Shown: positions 33,039-45,073, numbered from the stretch's first letter. The stretch is DNA of 64,000 nucleotides from Pestalotiopsis fici W106-1 (GCF_000516985.1 NW_006917092.1:3736619-3800618), one strand, 5' to 3'. The notes: a model not told the origin generated them from the sequence alone. Numbers and translations: made by a program.

Positions 33039-33974
33039 TCAAACAATACCCTGACAAGCCGCATTCGGGTCGAGGGGGTTTCCAATACTAATGCCGAAAT
33101 ATTTCAGGTGCGCAGCATTAATCCCCCTCCCGCCATTGCCAATACCAATGCCAATCTCGCTCTGGTTACAATCCGACGGCTCTTGCCCCTCGCACTGAAA
33201 AGTGTTCTGGTCCGTGGGTGGATCTTCGCTTTGCCAAAACTCGGTACTGTGGTGTCGATACCCATCGTCCTGGGACGGGATCTGCGGTACGCCATCGTTG
33301 GCGTGCGTGACGCGATACATGGTGCCGGGAAACAAAGTATCGATGAAGTCGGCATAGTTTGGGTCTCCCGTTCGCGGCTGGCCGTATGTATAGGGCGTGA
33401 GGCTCAGCCCTTGGCCGGCGAGTGACGCTGCGGCCAGGGACGCCAATGCACCGCCCATGCTATGACCAGTCACTGTCAGGTTGTAGCCTTGGTGCTCTGC
33501 CATGCCGGCATCGATGGCGTTCTTGACTTCAGTTGCGACTGCATTGTATTGTCCCAAGTATCCTTGGGAACACTATTGATTTTGTTGTTAGTAAGTGCCA
33601 ATATTTACAGTTTTAGAGAATCGGCAATGACTTACTAGGCAGCCAAGACACTCCAAGCCAGGTGCGACGCAAGAGATTAGGTCTTGGTCTAGGTCTGTTA
33701 AAAAGTCCTGAACATCCGACGTGCCTCTGAATGACAAGATGTATTCTTCTGCAGCATCATCTCTGAACAGAGTCGCCTGTGTGCTGGTTGGTATGTCGTT
33801 GAAATAAGTCTCGACTGAACTTCCGAATGGTGGTATGGTACAGTCAGAGCTATATGCAGCCGAAGCAAAGGCAGCATAGCGTTCTAGTAGTGCAAGTAGT
33901 CCCGAGTCAATGGGAGTCTTGGCAGCGGACACTATTCCGGCCAAGATCAAGGTAAGAAGTAGTGTATAATGCAT
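33039..33974 (-). CDS. Secreted class 3 lipase, two exons
   Basis: Exons 33974-33636 and 33572-33039 join across a 63-nt intron (GTAAGT donor, AATAG acceptor) into 290 residues. A signal peptide (MHYTLLLTLILAGIVSA) is followed by the lipase 3 fold. EEYILSFRGTSDVQDFLTDL carries the oxyanion region, GHSMGG the nucleophile Ser151, ANDGVPQIP the likely acid Asp206, and HHSTEFW the likely His221, the same order as in the Thermomyces lipase. It is expected to hydrolyse triacylglycerols or related esters outside the cell. Several cysteines (CTIPPF, CVAPGLECLGCL, CEGQEPSDC) fit secreted disulfide-bonded enzymes. A feruloyl-esterase-like activity cannot be excluded. Confidence 0.92.
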
Positions 33975-35079
33975 GGTTGAGAGAAGCGCGAAGACTCGAG
34001 CTGAGTCTATGGGTTATTGGTGAAAGTCATTGTTATTGCATTTTATATATACTCTGCTCACATTCCAAACAGTCTTTCGACAAGTATCACATGTGCCTAG
34101 GCAGGTTGAACATCGGATCAATCAGACGTCACAACAAAACGCTATGAACCAAGAGATTGAAATGAACAACATTGGGCGCATCAAATTGCGGAGAAAGCAT
34201 TTCCATCAAAGTCACCATGACAAGAATCCAGATGAACCAATCGCAAAGTCGTGCTGTATCCAGCTAGTTCATACAACGGCAGTTCATTCGACAAAGCTCA
34301 GGCCCCCCAGAATGATTCGGCACTTGTACACGGTCAGGTGCGCTATCGCGTAGTGGACTCTGTTAAGCCGGGGTGCTCAATGCGAGAACTCCACAGTATT
34401 GTTACATCAAAACACCATCCATGTCTGCTAAGCAGCGACCTTGACAACTACCTGGCCTTTGACGCAATGAACAATAAGGCTCCCAAGAACTTTCCTCCCT
34501 TCCTCACTAGACTGGAGTCAGAGCTTCTTTCAAATAAGTGCGTTAGACTGATGCAGGGGTGATGGTTCCCGAGCTCTAAAGATTGAACATGTGAACGTGT
34601 GCATGTTGATTGCAGTCTGTCCGTGGAAATCTTTTACTTGGTAATGATCAAGGAGCGCTTGGTCAGAATAACACCGAAATCATCCGGCGATATCAATAAT
34701 GGCATTACGCACAAACACTGTGATTTCGTCTTGGAAGATTTCGGCCGAAATGATCGGGCAAATCAACACCTTGCGCGACAAGGGCTTCGGTCCCGGCGCG
34801 GTGCAGCTCAGGTTAGGGCTAGCTCTGGTCACTTACCCCGAGCCGCACGATGCACCCCGCGATTAACCCTAGACGTGCTCTGAACCTCCACAGCAGACGG
34901 ACGCACCCGAGTCTACTGTAGAATTAATAAGGCGCTGTCACGGTAACGCCAGATGCAATTAAATCAATCCAACCACTACACAGTAGGCAGGTACAGAGTA
35001 TATTGGCCCCCTCGCCCCATCAACATGAAGAAAGAACATCCATCGGCGAATTGACTAAATTCGAATTGATCCATACCTA
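33975..35079. other. Intergenic stretch of about 1.1 kb
   Basis: Contains the lipase promoter at its left end. Frames such as 34251-34562 and 34599-34883 on the plus strand show no recognisable domain. Nothing else is supported. Confidence 0.45.
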
Positions 35080-35834
35080 TGTACCGATCCTGAATCCGAT
35101 ACTTTTGTTGAACTAGGCTGGGGCTCGGTGGAAGTCTGGACGCCTGGAAACTCGCAAGGAATACCACTCATCCTCCGAAGAAAACTCGCCAAGCTTCACA
35201 CAGAGACTGGAAACGATGCTCTACACATTCCTTCCGACGACAACATCAGCCTGAGAGGGCGTTTCTCTTCGGCCATTGTGCGTCCCCTCAAACTTCTTGT
35301 TCTGGTTTCCGTCATCACTCTCATGGTACTATACTTCGCAGTCGACTACGGCATCATGTATCTGTTGTTCACGACGTTCTCAAATGTGTACGAGGGTCAA
35401 TACGGACTCACTACTAGTACTTTCAGACTTTCCTACCTTCCAGTCGATATTGGAATGCTCACAGGGTCGGTACCAGGTCGGTGCCGGGTCGGTGCTTTTG
35501 GCAAACTTTCCGATCTGTTATTCCAGAAGAATCAAGCCAAAGGCAATCAGTACCGAGCAGAAATTCGGCTAGCTCCTTTGTTCACCATCTTGGTATTGCT
35601 ATTCCCGCAGGCTTGTTTATTTATGGCTTAGCATCTGATATCGCGGTGCTACGATTGATCGCTGGAGCTTTGCTACCACTCAGTAGACTCCAGATGTATG
35701 AGAGCCCGGGTTTGGGTTGGGGCAACCGTTTACATGCATTCATTTCGCTAGGATTGGTGCAGATCCCACTCGCCTTCTACATTTTCGGAGAGGGTCTTCG
35801 CAAAGTTTCAAATCATTTGATACAATGGCTGTGA
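35080..35834 (+). pseudogene. MFS transporter remnant (DHA1-like), C-terminal half with frameshifts
   Basis: Two overlapping plus frames carry matching pieces. SLRGRFSSAIVRPLKLLV, YGIMYLLFTTFSNVYEGQYGLTTSTF and IGMLTG are the usual start of the second transporter half. After a frame change near 35570 come HHLGIAIPAGLFIYGLASD and LIAGALLPLSRLQMYESPGLGWGNRLHAFISLG with FYIFGEGLR at the end. The segment between these that normally holds helices 9 and 10 (a FMPVQTYLVDAY type block) is missing, and the first half of the transporter is absent. Clearly a broken gene. Confidence 0.8.
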
Positions 35835-36571
35835 TTGTACGTTCCAGGCATAAGTGTAACTAAAATTTCATCTTGTCACGTCAAGGTCCATCCAATACCA
35901 AGACAGCCCCAGCCCTCAGACCTGGAGACCTTTCTCTCTTCTTCAACTAATCCTGGTGAGTTCGAACCTCGAATTCATATGGTTATCTCATACCTAGTTC
36001 TTTAGACCAAACAATAAATAGAATTTAATATGCACACTTCGCTGGACAGAATTCAAGCATATCCGTTATGTATAACTCGAGATGAAAGGGCACGCAAATG
36101 AACGTTTGCATCACCTAAGAGTTGGAATCAGCCTCATGTTTTTTTTTTTTTTTTCATTTGAACGAACCTCCCCGGACCTCCACGTGTATAGCAAAACCTT
36201 GGAATATGGTGTTCGCTATCTACTGCAGAAGGCAAGAAACAATAAGATTCACGGATATAGGTGAAAGCAAAGAACGGTGGTTAAAATGGTCTTTATTTCA
36301 GTTTTTTCAGTGACAACTGTACCTAGCCGTTGGCTCGAGTCAGGTGGAATACCTTCCTACCTACTTATATATGGAGTCATGAACCAAGTAGCGTAGGTTG
36401 GATGTTATGTACTCCGGACCCCGCGTGACAAGCGTACATACTCTAGCCGCCATGGACATGTCAAAATTGTCCGTATTCACCGCTGACTCAGCGGCGGTAT
36501 TTTGGGAGCCAGAGTTGGGAGGGGAAATTGGCCGAAACTAAGGCGAAGATCAATTGCTCATCACAGCTACC
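35835..36571. other. Intergenic stretch to the assembly gap
   Basis: About 0.7 kb with a 17-18 base T run near 36137. No gene recognised; ends at the N gap. Confidence 0.5.
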
Positions 36572-36671
36572 NNNNNNNNNNNNNNNNNNNNNNNNNNNNN
36601 NNNNNNNNNNNNNNNNNNNNNNNNNNNNNNNNNNNNNNNNNNNNNNNNNNNNNNNNNNNNNNNNNNNNNNN
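36572..36671. other. Assembly gap (100 N)
   Basis: Exactly 100 N of unknown true length. The right flank is almost pure A/T, so unresolved AT-rich repeat DNA probably caused the break. Confidence 0.98.
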
Positions 36672-37260
36672 AAAGAAAATTAAATTAAAACTATTTTTAT
36701 ATTATAAACGTTATATAATATAAAATAAATATAATAATGCTAATTAAATATTTATATTTTATTTATAATAGGTTATAAGCATAAAATATTAAAAGTTTTA
36801 ATTTTAAATTCAAGGAAATATGCTTATTTTTATAAATACTTATAATATAAGTTTAAAACTTAAATATATTATAATTAAAACTTAAAAATATATATATAAT
36901 GATTTTAATCTTTAATAAATATTAATATTATATTTTTTATAAATTTTTAAAATACGTTTTATTTTAAAGTTTTAAAATAAATTAAAAAATTATAAAACGT
37001 ATTATTTTAAAGCTAAAATTAAATTTAATACTTTTATTATACGTATAATTAAGTATAATTAAAGTTATTTTATTAATATAAATTTTATTTATTTATTTAT
37101 TAAATTTATAAAATAAAATTTGTATTTTTTTAAAAAGTATATATTAAAATAAGTTATTATAGCTTAACTAAAAATAATAATATTAAAATAATTATAATAT
37201 TTATTAAGTTATTTATAAAAGATATTAAAATAAGTTTCTCCTTATTTTTACCATTTTTTG
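36672..37260. repeat. Extremely AT-rich block, likely RIP-mutated repeat
   Basis: In three sampled lines about nine of ten bases are A or T, with TA and AT steps dominating and no usable reading frame. Composition changes abruptly to normal at about 37260. This is the look of repeat-induced point mutation of a transposon copy in ascomycetes. No transposase or reverse transcriptase motif survives, so the original element cannot be named. Confidence 0.75.
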
Positions 37261-37828
37261 TTAATTAATTATAAAAGATTGAAAAATCACTGTTTTGCGG
37301 GGAATCCTGTTGCAAAAGGGGGTGCGTTGCATAAGTGGGTTCGACTGGTTAGTATGCTTTCAAGTTTCTCCCATGAGATCGGACAACTGATGATTGTCCG
37401 CCCACAGCGAGAAGCCGCAGAATGGATCGCAACAACTTGTGTCTATTCGCACTATCGGCGCTTCCATCCTCCGCTACTCCACCCAGAATGTACACTGAGC
37501 CACAGGTCAACTGCTTCGACCTGTATAATGCTGAGTAGTGGATCGTATGCTGTTGGCCTTGCCATGGATCTGGATTCGCAAAACCTCGCCGGCCGAACAC
37601 CGAGTATAGCTATTCAGTATCGAGTGAATGACAGATGAACTTACTCACAGTGGAGCATCTTGATTGCATGGATACACTGTATTTCCACAGCCTCTGGTCT
37701 GTAACATGTCCTCCTGATACTCCGGACACGATGGTGTCGACCAGTATAAGTGAGATGGCCAGCACCCGAGTTTTCATTCTCAGCATAACAAATTATATCA
37801 CATCCGCAACTTGATCGACTCTTACATT
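37261..37828. other. Upstream region of FAD monooxygenase 1
   Basis: About 0.57 kb between the AT-rich block and the gene at 37829. An open plus frame (37258-37638) has no recognisable motif. Expected to hold the promoter. Confidence 0.45.
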
Positions 37829-39309
37829 ATGGCATCACCATCCGAAACCAATCTTCCCATTCTTGTGGTTGGAGCAGGTATTGCTGGCCTTGCCTTTTCT
37901 ATTGAGGCTCATTTACGTGGTCACCGTGTTCACGTCTTTGAGAAGCGCGAAGAGCCTGGCGACTATGGCAAGTCCTCTGACTAGGCAAATCTTTCAACAC
38001 AAAGACTAACGATTGGTACAGGCGAAATATTCTTCATTCAATCGCCAGGGTTGCATACTCCATCCAAGTGGCCCGGATTCATGGACCGGCTTAAAAGTGT
38101 AGCCATCTCTACCGAGTTCCAATTTTTCAAACACGATGGTCACAAGCTCTTTGGGGCCAATCTCGGCTCCCCTAACCTTCCCACGATTTCAGTCAGTCGC
38201 CGAGAGTTTTACGAATTGCTGCTCAACTATGCACGAGAAAATGGCATTCGTATCGAAACCGGCCAGACCGTGGAGGATTTCTTCGAGACCCCAGAACACG
38301 GCGGTATCCATCTTGCGGATGGACGCAGTGTAACGGCCGACGTGGTCGTTGCGGCAGACGGTGTCGGGTCCAAATCGTTGCGTCTGATCCGTGGCCAACA
38401 CGAGACGCCCATTAGCTCTGGCTTTGCTCTGTATCGAACTAGCTACCCGACTGAGGTCGCGCTCAGCAACCCCCGTATCGCGAGCTTTTTTGGCGACAAG
38501 CGAGAGTGGACTTCTTTGCACATCGGCCCTGGAGCTCATTTCTTCATGGGTATGTCGCCTACCGAGTTCAGCTGGGGCCTCACCCACAAGGACGACGGAA
38601 CCTCTGTTGAAAGTTGGACACGTGTCGTTGATGCGAGCGGCGCTCTCAGATATGTCGAGGGCTGGGATGCTATTGTTCATGACGTGATCAAGTCCACACC
38701 TGGCAATCAGGCGACGGACTGGAAGCTGCGTTTTCGCGACCCTCATCCCAAGTGGGTGTCCGACGGGGGCCGAGTTGTGCAATGCGGAGACTCTGCCCAT
38801 GCATTTGTGCCTTCGTCTGGATACGGCGCCACCATGGCCCTTGAGGACGCGTTTTCACTGGTAGCTTGTCTCACTAAAGGTGGTGTTGAGGGCGTTGCAA
38901 CTGCTACAAAGGTTCATAATCATCTTCGGTAAGCTGCAAATCCCAGTTATTACTCGCCTTTGTGTATATGGATATGGTACTGACAGCAAACAGCTTTGAA
39001 AGAACTGCGAATGCACAGAAGGTTGGCTACAAGTCGCGGGAGGCATTTCATCACACCAATTGGGACGAGGTTGCCAATAACCCGCGCAGCATTGCCAAAT
39101 TCACTGGCAAGTGGCTCAACGTTCATGATCCCGAGCGATACGCCTACGACAATTATGATGCCTGCGCTGCTCATTTATTGAACCAAAAGCCTTTCCAAAA
39201 CATGAATACTGTGCCCAATCACGATTTCAAGCTTTGGACTGTCCAGGAGCTGCTAGACAAGTCGGAACGGGGAGAATCAATCGAGGATGATGGAGATTGG
39301 TACAATTAG
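37829..39309 (+). CDS. FAD-dependent monooxygenase 1 (salicylate hydroxylase-like), three exons
   Basis: Exons 37829-37967, 38022-38928 and 38994-39309 encode 453 residues. Intron 1 is a GC-AG intron (donor GCAAGT, branch GACTAAC, acceptor TACAG); a GT donor would break the frame. Intron 2 is a normal GT-AG intron. The dinucleotide-binding motif VVGAGIAGLAFSIEAHLRGH is at residues 13-32, a DG motif follows as VVVAADGVGSKSLR, and the FAD GD motif is VVQCGDSAHAFVPSSGYGATMALEDA. Group A flavoprotein monooxygenases of this type use NAD(P)H and O2 to hydroxylate aromatic or polyketide/terpenoid substrates. The gene converges on a second monooxygenase. Substrate unknown. Confidence 0.9.
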
Positions 39310-39831
39310 AACACAGATATGAACCAAGATGTCGCTGCGGCAGAAAATGGGATATATTTTGTAGCTAGAATAGATATTTTCATTGTGTTATAGATGGATT
39401 AAGACTTTAGATAGATCAAGGTGCATTTGTGTCGATGAGAGATCGGTGCTGTACTTGTCATTCCGTGATCTATAACGGCCTCATTACAATTTCAATGTCA
39501 TCCATACTAGGATCGATTTCGCAACCAAGGGATCTTCTTCAATCGACTTTTAATACAGATGCGCCAATGTGAGGGAAGATTCATCACAAGTATTACGTTG
39601 CATGCCTCTCAGCATTTGACTACTGTGCCCCAATCTATGAATTCATCGATCAGAAAATACTTGGTGATAGACCCAGAAATCTAGAGAAGAGCGAGTTGTT
39701 CTATAAGCTATGACCAAAGTTTTTCGACTATCCAACCGTTGAGTGCGAACAGGTGTTGATGCGCTATTGAAATGGAATTTGGTCATCTGTAAATACAGGC
39801 GAAGGACGGCCAGAAGATTGACTGTTTGCTA
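39310..39831. other. 3'-3' spacer between two monooxygenase genes
   Basis: About 0.52 kb between convergent genes; no gene or RNA seen. Confidence 0.5.
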
Positions 39832-41508
39832 CTACTGTAACTCAATGTGCTTTTTCAGAGTGTCGATAGCGTGTTCCCATGCATCGTGCTTGATGCAGAA
39901 TAACACAAATTTCATCGATTCCTCGTCTATGATCATTAGAATTGTGATCACATGTCAACTGGCTGGCAGAAAACTTACAGCTCGGTCGAGGCAGACTGGG
40001 ATCATCCGAGGATCTTCCATTCCACCGTGTAAAGCTCTGAATGCGCTCTACTCTCTCACGACGACATTCCTCCCAGAGCTCTAGGCGAGAGGATACCTGA
40101 GCGCGGGTTGTACCATGGGGAAACAATGCGGCAAGCGCAGCGCCATCTTCTATGGCCATGGCGCCACCCTGGCCCATGACTTTGGACATCGCCTGAGTCA
40201 GCATATTTTCTTCATCTACCACAATATCGCCCACTTTTAGTTCACGACTCACACGGTAGGAATGGATGCGCTGCGTCTCCAATCAGTACCAAAGCGCCTT
40301 TATGCCAAGTCGGCAGTGAAGCCATATCCATGAGATCCCACTCCTTCAGGTCACCTTCTGGTACACTCTGAAGAATTTGCTGTACTTCATCACCGAAATC
40401 GTGATACAATTGCAACAAGTGAGCTTTAGAGCCTGGGTTATTCCAACCGACGGCTAGAAAGGACAAAAATGTCAGCTCACGCCTGTTTGCGAGGCAGCGG
40501 GTGGTATCTCACCTGACGTGCGATCTTGCTCTTGTTTGTCTGCTGGAACAAAGGCACCAAAATTGGAAATGGTGTGATCTGCACAAGCATAGTAGAGAAC
40601 GCGGCGTTGCCCTGCGTTCCATTCCACCATTTTCCCCTTCACTTTGCTAAGCTCCAAGGTTGCTTCATGGTTCTTGAGGTCCTCGTTGGGCGCCAGCCAT
40701 CGGTAGCAGCTGTAGCCAAATGAGAATGGCTTGATGGCTGCGTTGATATAGTTACGTGTCCATGACTTTGAATGTAGACTCTAGTTAGCTATCCGGTCAG
40801 CTGGTTTGTTAGAATTGGTTGTACTCACGTGCACTCCGTCGGCGCCAATGATCATGTCTCCGGAAAAGGAGCGACCATCATCGAGGACCAAAGTAGCCTT
40901 TTCCGTGTCCAGAGCGACAATGCGGCAAGATAGGTGAAGCTGCACTTGGATACCGGGTGCATCGCTCGAAAGTACACGATCTTTCAAGGCTTGATGAAGA
41001 TGAGCACGATGGATCAAGAAGTACTCCTACAACAGCATCAACATATGGAGTTGGCGGCATTAGAAGATCACGAATACTTGCCTGTGCACTGTCCTTGTCT
41101 CCGTCTGCGCCCAGGTCAGTTAGTCCTTGAATTTGACCGTCAGGGCTTCGCATTTCAAACTAATCAGGTCCAGCAAAGTTAGAAAGTGTTTCCATCAAAG
41201 CTATTTCAAGGCACCTTCATACGCCAACAAGTGGGGTTCCCCCATGTTCCTCGGGAAACACTCCGAGTCTCCGGAGAACACGACTGCAGTTAGATGCCGA
41301 ATGAATCGCCGCGCCAATCTCTGCAGCAAACTTTGATTTTTCAATCATCTATTCCCGTTAGTAAACTTTAAATGTTTATCAGTAGCCTGTCGCGTACTGT
41401 GACCTTGTGTCCCTGTTGGCGCAGTCCTAGAGCTGCAGACAAGCCCCCAATCCCAGCGCCAACGATCAGAATGTGCAGCGGTGCGGCGCCATCTTTTGGG
41501 GCTTCCAT
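39832..41508 (-). CDS. FAD-dependent monooxygenase 2, eight exons
   Basis: Exons (minus order) 41508-41398, 41348-41223, 41159-41082, 41026-40829, 40780-40513, 40453-40253, 40179-39979 and 39926-39832 keep one frame and give 425 residues. Intron 3 is GC-AG (GCAAGT...GTTGTAG); the others are GT-AG. Key motifs are ILIVGAGIGGLSAALGLRQQGH near residue 13, FAAEIGAAIHSASNCSRVLRRLG, YFLIHRAHLHQALKDRV, IIGADGVH and LIGDAAHPFLP...MGQGGAMAIEDGAALA. This is the salicylate-hydroxylase-like flavoprotein pattern (NAD(P)H and O2 dependent hydroxylation). The last internal acceptor before MGQGG was chosen by frame and motif and is the least certain. It is divergent from the P450 at 42811. Confidence 0.88.
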
Positions 41509-42810
41509 GTTCCTGGGGACCGAATGTCACAGAGAAGGCTCAGAATGTGCATGGAAAGAAAGAAACCGGATTTTTCGACTAAACGTGTATCGTCGAATGT
41601 GTCTATAAGCTGTGCCAGAGTACGAACTAAATAAAAGGATAGCGATGGTTATAGTCTTGTATGTAGCGACTGGCGGAGAACCCTGTTCGTGTCTAACTTG
41701 AGGTGAAATTGCGCACGGAAACTCGCGTCGCCGTGGAGGAGCCCGGACAACTTGATTGTCCGTTTGTGTTCCGGACTATCGGGCATTGTGAATACCGTGA
41801 CTTGGACCCCATAAATAGCGAATGTGGATCAAATTGTAGCTTTCTTCATTGCCTTGTCTTATTTAGAAAAGTACCGACGATGCCACATAATTATGGTAAC
41901 ACTTGAACCACGATTGGCCAACTATAAGTCTAAGGCCAAGGGTACTTGCTATCATTGGTCCGGTGGAATATATTGACATGAACATATGTCAGTTCTGGCA
42001 ACCTTTTGTTGTGAACCAATTATCTTCAGTTAAAACCTTTTACTACAAAAATACTTCTTTAAGATTTGGAGTTGTGAGCTAATTGAATTTCGATTTCATT
42101 TTGTCAATTCTTCTCGGAGCAAATGCTGGTGAATGTGGCTGTTATGTCTAGGTAGGCGGGCAACGGGCTGTCTTCGGTAGCACGTCGAATTGGGGACGGC
42201 TTGCTTCTGCTCCGGGAAGCGACCGAACTGCACTTTGTGCGAACAATTCCACTATATTATGCATTATGAAATCATTGCTTATGAGAAGAAACCATTGTTG
42301 CAATCTCAACTTAGACACTGTAGCTAATGGTGGTCAAGGCGTGTCGCTAATTTCGGTAGTGTAACGTACTCTGTAAACTCTCCGCTGATTCAGCACTTTC
42401 TGTGGATTCGCGGACGCCCTGCCGACTGGTCTGCATTGCATGACTTTTAATGACCCTTTTACCATCGAGTTGTGATTTGTAATAGTGTGACCTGAGAGCC
42501 CTTTCCGCGCAAGGAACTTTACCAATGCCCTTCCAGTGATGACGATTGGATAGCATTGCTGTCGATCAATGGACGCTGCCCCTCCTTTCGGCAGTTGCAG
42601 GATTCGCGCTTCAGGTTGCGGGTTTCTTGTACTACTACACAGAAAAGAGCCGCTTAGCTAATGCATGGGTCTATGTAGACATATATTATTCAATGCTGAC
42701 TGCAAAAATGCATCTCCCAGAAAGTAATTTTCTGCAATAATTAATTTACCACAAAGACTTGACGTTCCTTGACACTTTATAGATGCGAACTCCTTAGGGC
42801 GGCTGTCAAT
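41509..42810. other. Divergent promoter region between monooxygenase 2 and the P450
   Basis: About 1.3 kb between two start codons pointing outward. A short hydrophobic frame near 42546-42740 lacks an ATG and a stop-free link to the P450, so I do not call it a gene. The region probably regulates both neighbours. Confidence 0.5.
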
Positions 42811-44706
42811 ATGTCTCAGATTCCAGCTCTCGAGACATTATCGTTTGACTCGAATAAGCCGGAACACCGGCTTGCATTTGCCGTTGGTACAGCCTTACTA
42901 GCATATGGCATTTATACAATCGTCGCTGCTCTCACATCTCCCCTTCGAGCTATACCCGGCCCGTTTTGGGCACGATTTACTCGTCTCTGGTATCTCAAAG
43001 AAGTCTGGACACACAAGGCCCATCGCACGAATCTCGAGTTACATAAAAATCATGGTATGAAAAAAGAGACACTCCCCTTGTTGATATACATGGCTGATTT
43101 CAAAGGCATACAGGCCCTATCGTCCGTATCGCACCAAATGAGTATTCATTGGACGATCCTGCAGCTTGCAAAATACTGTATGGCCATGGCACGGATTTCC
43201 AAAAAGGTCCCTGGTATCAAGGTTCTGCCAATGGTGCCGGCGACTACAAGGAGAATACATTCTCAGAGAGAGATCCGAAGAAGCATGCAGCCATGAGACG
43301 AAAGGGTGCATCATTATACACCATGTCTTCACTTCTGAAAATGGAACCGGCAGTTGATGAGTGTATTCACTTTGTTCAAAAACATTTCGGTTCGATTTCA
43401 CAGTAAGAACAACGATTCTCGGGACTTGCAATCCTCCTGGGCATTTCTGCTTTCTTTTCTCTGTTCCGTTGCTTACTAGATTGTAGGAACAGACAGGCAG
43501 TCAACCTGCAGTGGTGGATGCAGTGTTACGCTTTTGATGTCATTGGAAATATCACGGTACGGAACTGTCCGTACATTAAAAAATCTTGTGAGAACTTTTG
43601 AACATCGAATGGCTGATCATTATAATGTCAAGGTTGATAAAAGATTCGGGTTTCTCGACAATGGGACGGATCCATTTGGTCTCATCAAGAGTTTACACCA
43701 CTTCCTCGCATACTCGGCTCGTATCGGCGTCATACCCGAACTACATGATATGTGCTTGAAGATTATGCAGCTTGGACCAACAAATGGATTTGCTGCCGTT
43801 GCTGCATTCACGGTGAAACAAGTTAAAGACTACCTGGCGAGATCCGAAGTCGAGGGTGACTTGATGGACACTGGAACTTTTATGGCCAGATTGATGAAAC
43901 TCCACCAAGAGAAACCGGATGTGATGAGCGAAACAGACGCCTTGAACGTTTGCCTAGGCAATGTCGCCGCTGGTAGTGATACCACGAGTATGTTTTGGGG
44001 CCTCATGCGTAATCCGGAAGCTTATGCCAAAGTGAGACCCACGCCTTCACAGTCCGAATAATCTTGATTAACCACTCATTGCATAGCTTCGAGCTGAGAT
44101 TGACGAGAAGCACGCCAAGGGATGCGAGGACCCTCTTTCATTTGCCGATGCTCAGTCCATGCCGTACTTGCAGGCAGTCATCAAGGAAGCCCTTAGGCTA
44201 CACCCAGCCGGATCTCTACCTCTGAGCCGGGTCGTTCCCGATAAAGGCGCCACCATTTCGGGTCAATATTTCCCAAAAGGTGTAAGTAACTTGCGCAACA
44301 TTGTCTGGGTCTTTCTACTCGCAATTTTGTTAGAAACCTATGGCTAAATGATCACAGACTATCGTCGGAATCAACCCATGGGTTGCGGGTCGCAATGCCG
44401 ACGTCTTTGGTGACGACCCCGAAGCCTTTAAGCCAGAGCGCTGGCTAGTGAGTAAAGAGGAAGCACAACGTATGGATAACTACATGCTTGCGGTAAGCGG
44501 AACTCATGATTGGCACTCTCCACAAGGGCTGGCCACTTGCTGACTCTACCTTCTAGTTTGGCCTGGGTTCTCGAACTTGTCTCGGGAAGAACATTGCCCT
44601 CCTAGAGATGAATAAGCTTGTTCCCCAGATTGTCCGTAACTATGATCTCTCGCTAGTAGATCCCACCATGAAGCTCGAGACGAAAAATGTGTGGTTTGTC
44701 CAGTAG
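42811..44706 (+). CDS. Cytochrome P450 (pisatin demethylase-like group), seven exons
   Basis: Exons 42811-43054, 43114-43402, 43487-43556, 43633-44031, 44087-44281, 44358-44492 and 44557-44706 give 493 residues. There is a membrane anchor (LAFAVGTALLAYGIYTIVAAL) and a proline hinge (AIPGPFWARFTRLWY). PIVRIAPNEYS is the typical N-terminal block, and YAFDVIGNIT|VDKRFGFLD bridges an exon junction. The I-helix has AAGSDTTS, the K-helix has ExxR in KEALRLHPAGSLPLSR, and the heme loop is FGLGSRTCLGKNIAL with the canonical Cys. Between the DTT motif and LMRNPEAYAK the protein is some 7-10 residues shorter than expected. It is an ER-bound heme monooxygenase of unknown substrate, next to two flavin monooxygenases. 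Confidence 0.88.
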
Positions 44707-45000
44707 ACCAATATCATGATTCATGTCCAGGAAAGAAAATTTCCACTTTAGGAATATCGATAAACATGTATCAAGCAAGACCCGTCTTGGGCCAGTCGAC
44801 CACAAAATGCCAATGTCAGTTCTCAAAACTAGAAAACAAATCCAATACAGGGTGATAAAAACGGTCAAGACCTACCTAGGTACAAGGCCTTCAGGGCAAG
44901 ATTAATGTCAAGCCCCGGCGACCCCGTAGACCAGAATGTTTCGCGTCATTTCTTTAATATCACATCTATTAAGAACCATGCCGTCAATCAACAAGGACAC

Positions 45001-45073
45001 GCCCGGTTAGCTCAATCGGTAGAGCGTGAGACTCTTAATCTCAAGGCTGCGGGTTCGACCCCCGCATTGGGCT
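45001..45073 (+). tRNA. tRNA-Lys (anticodon CTT)
   Basis: A 73-nt intronless cloverleaf. The acceptor GCCCGGT pairs with ATTGGGC (two G-T pairs), the D arm is GCTC...GAGC, the anticodon stem TGAGA/TCTCA encloses the loop CTCTTAA with anticodon CTT, and the T arm is GCGGG-TTCGACC-CCCGC. The discriminator base is T, and CCA is not encoded, as expected for a eukaryote. It decodes AAG lysine codons. Confidence 0.96.

Noticed and set aside
35940..35975. A TTCGAAC sequence resembling a tRNA T loop
   Set aside because: The flanking bases do not pair into a T stem and no cloverleaf can be drawn.
36502..36723. An open frame that spans the 100-N gap
   Set aside because: The frame exists only because N is treated as sense; the flanks are unrelated.
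37258..37638. Plus-strand frame of 126 codons next to the AT-rich block
   Set aside because: No motif; it ends before monooxygenase 1 without splice logic linking them.
42546..42740. Hydrophobic frame upstream of the P450, considered as an alternative P450 anchor exon
   Set aside because: It has no ATG, and the P450 already has a complete anchor and ATG at 42811.
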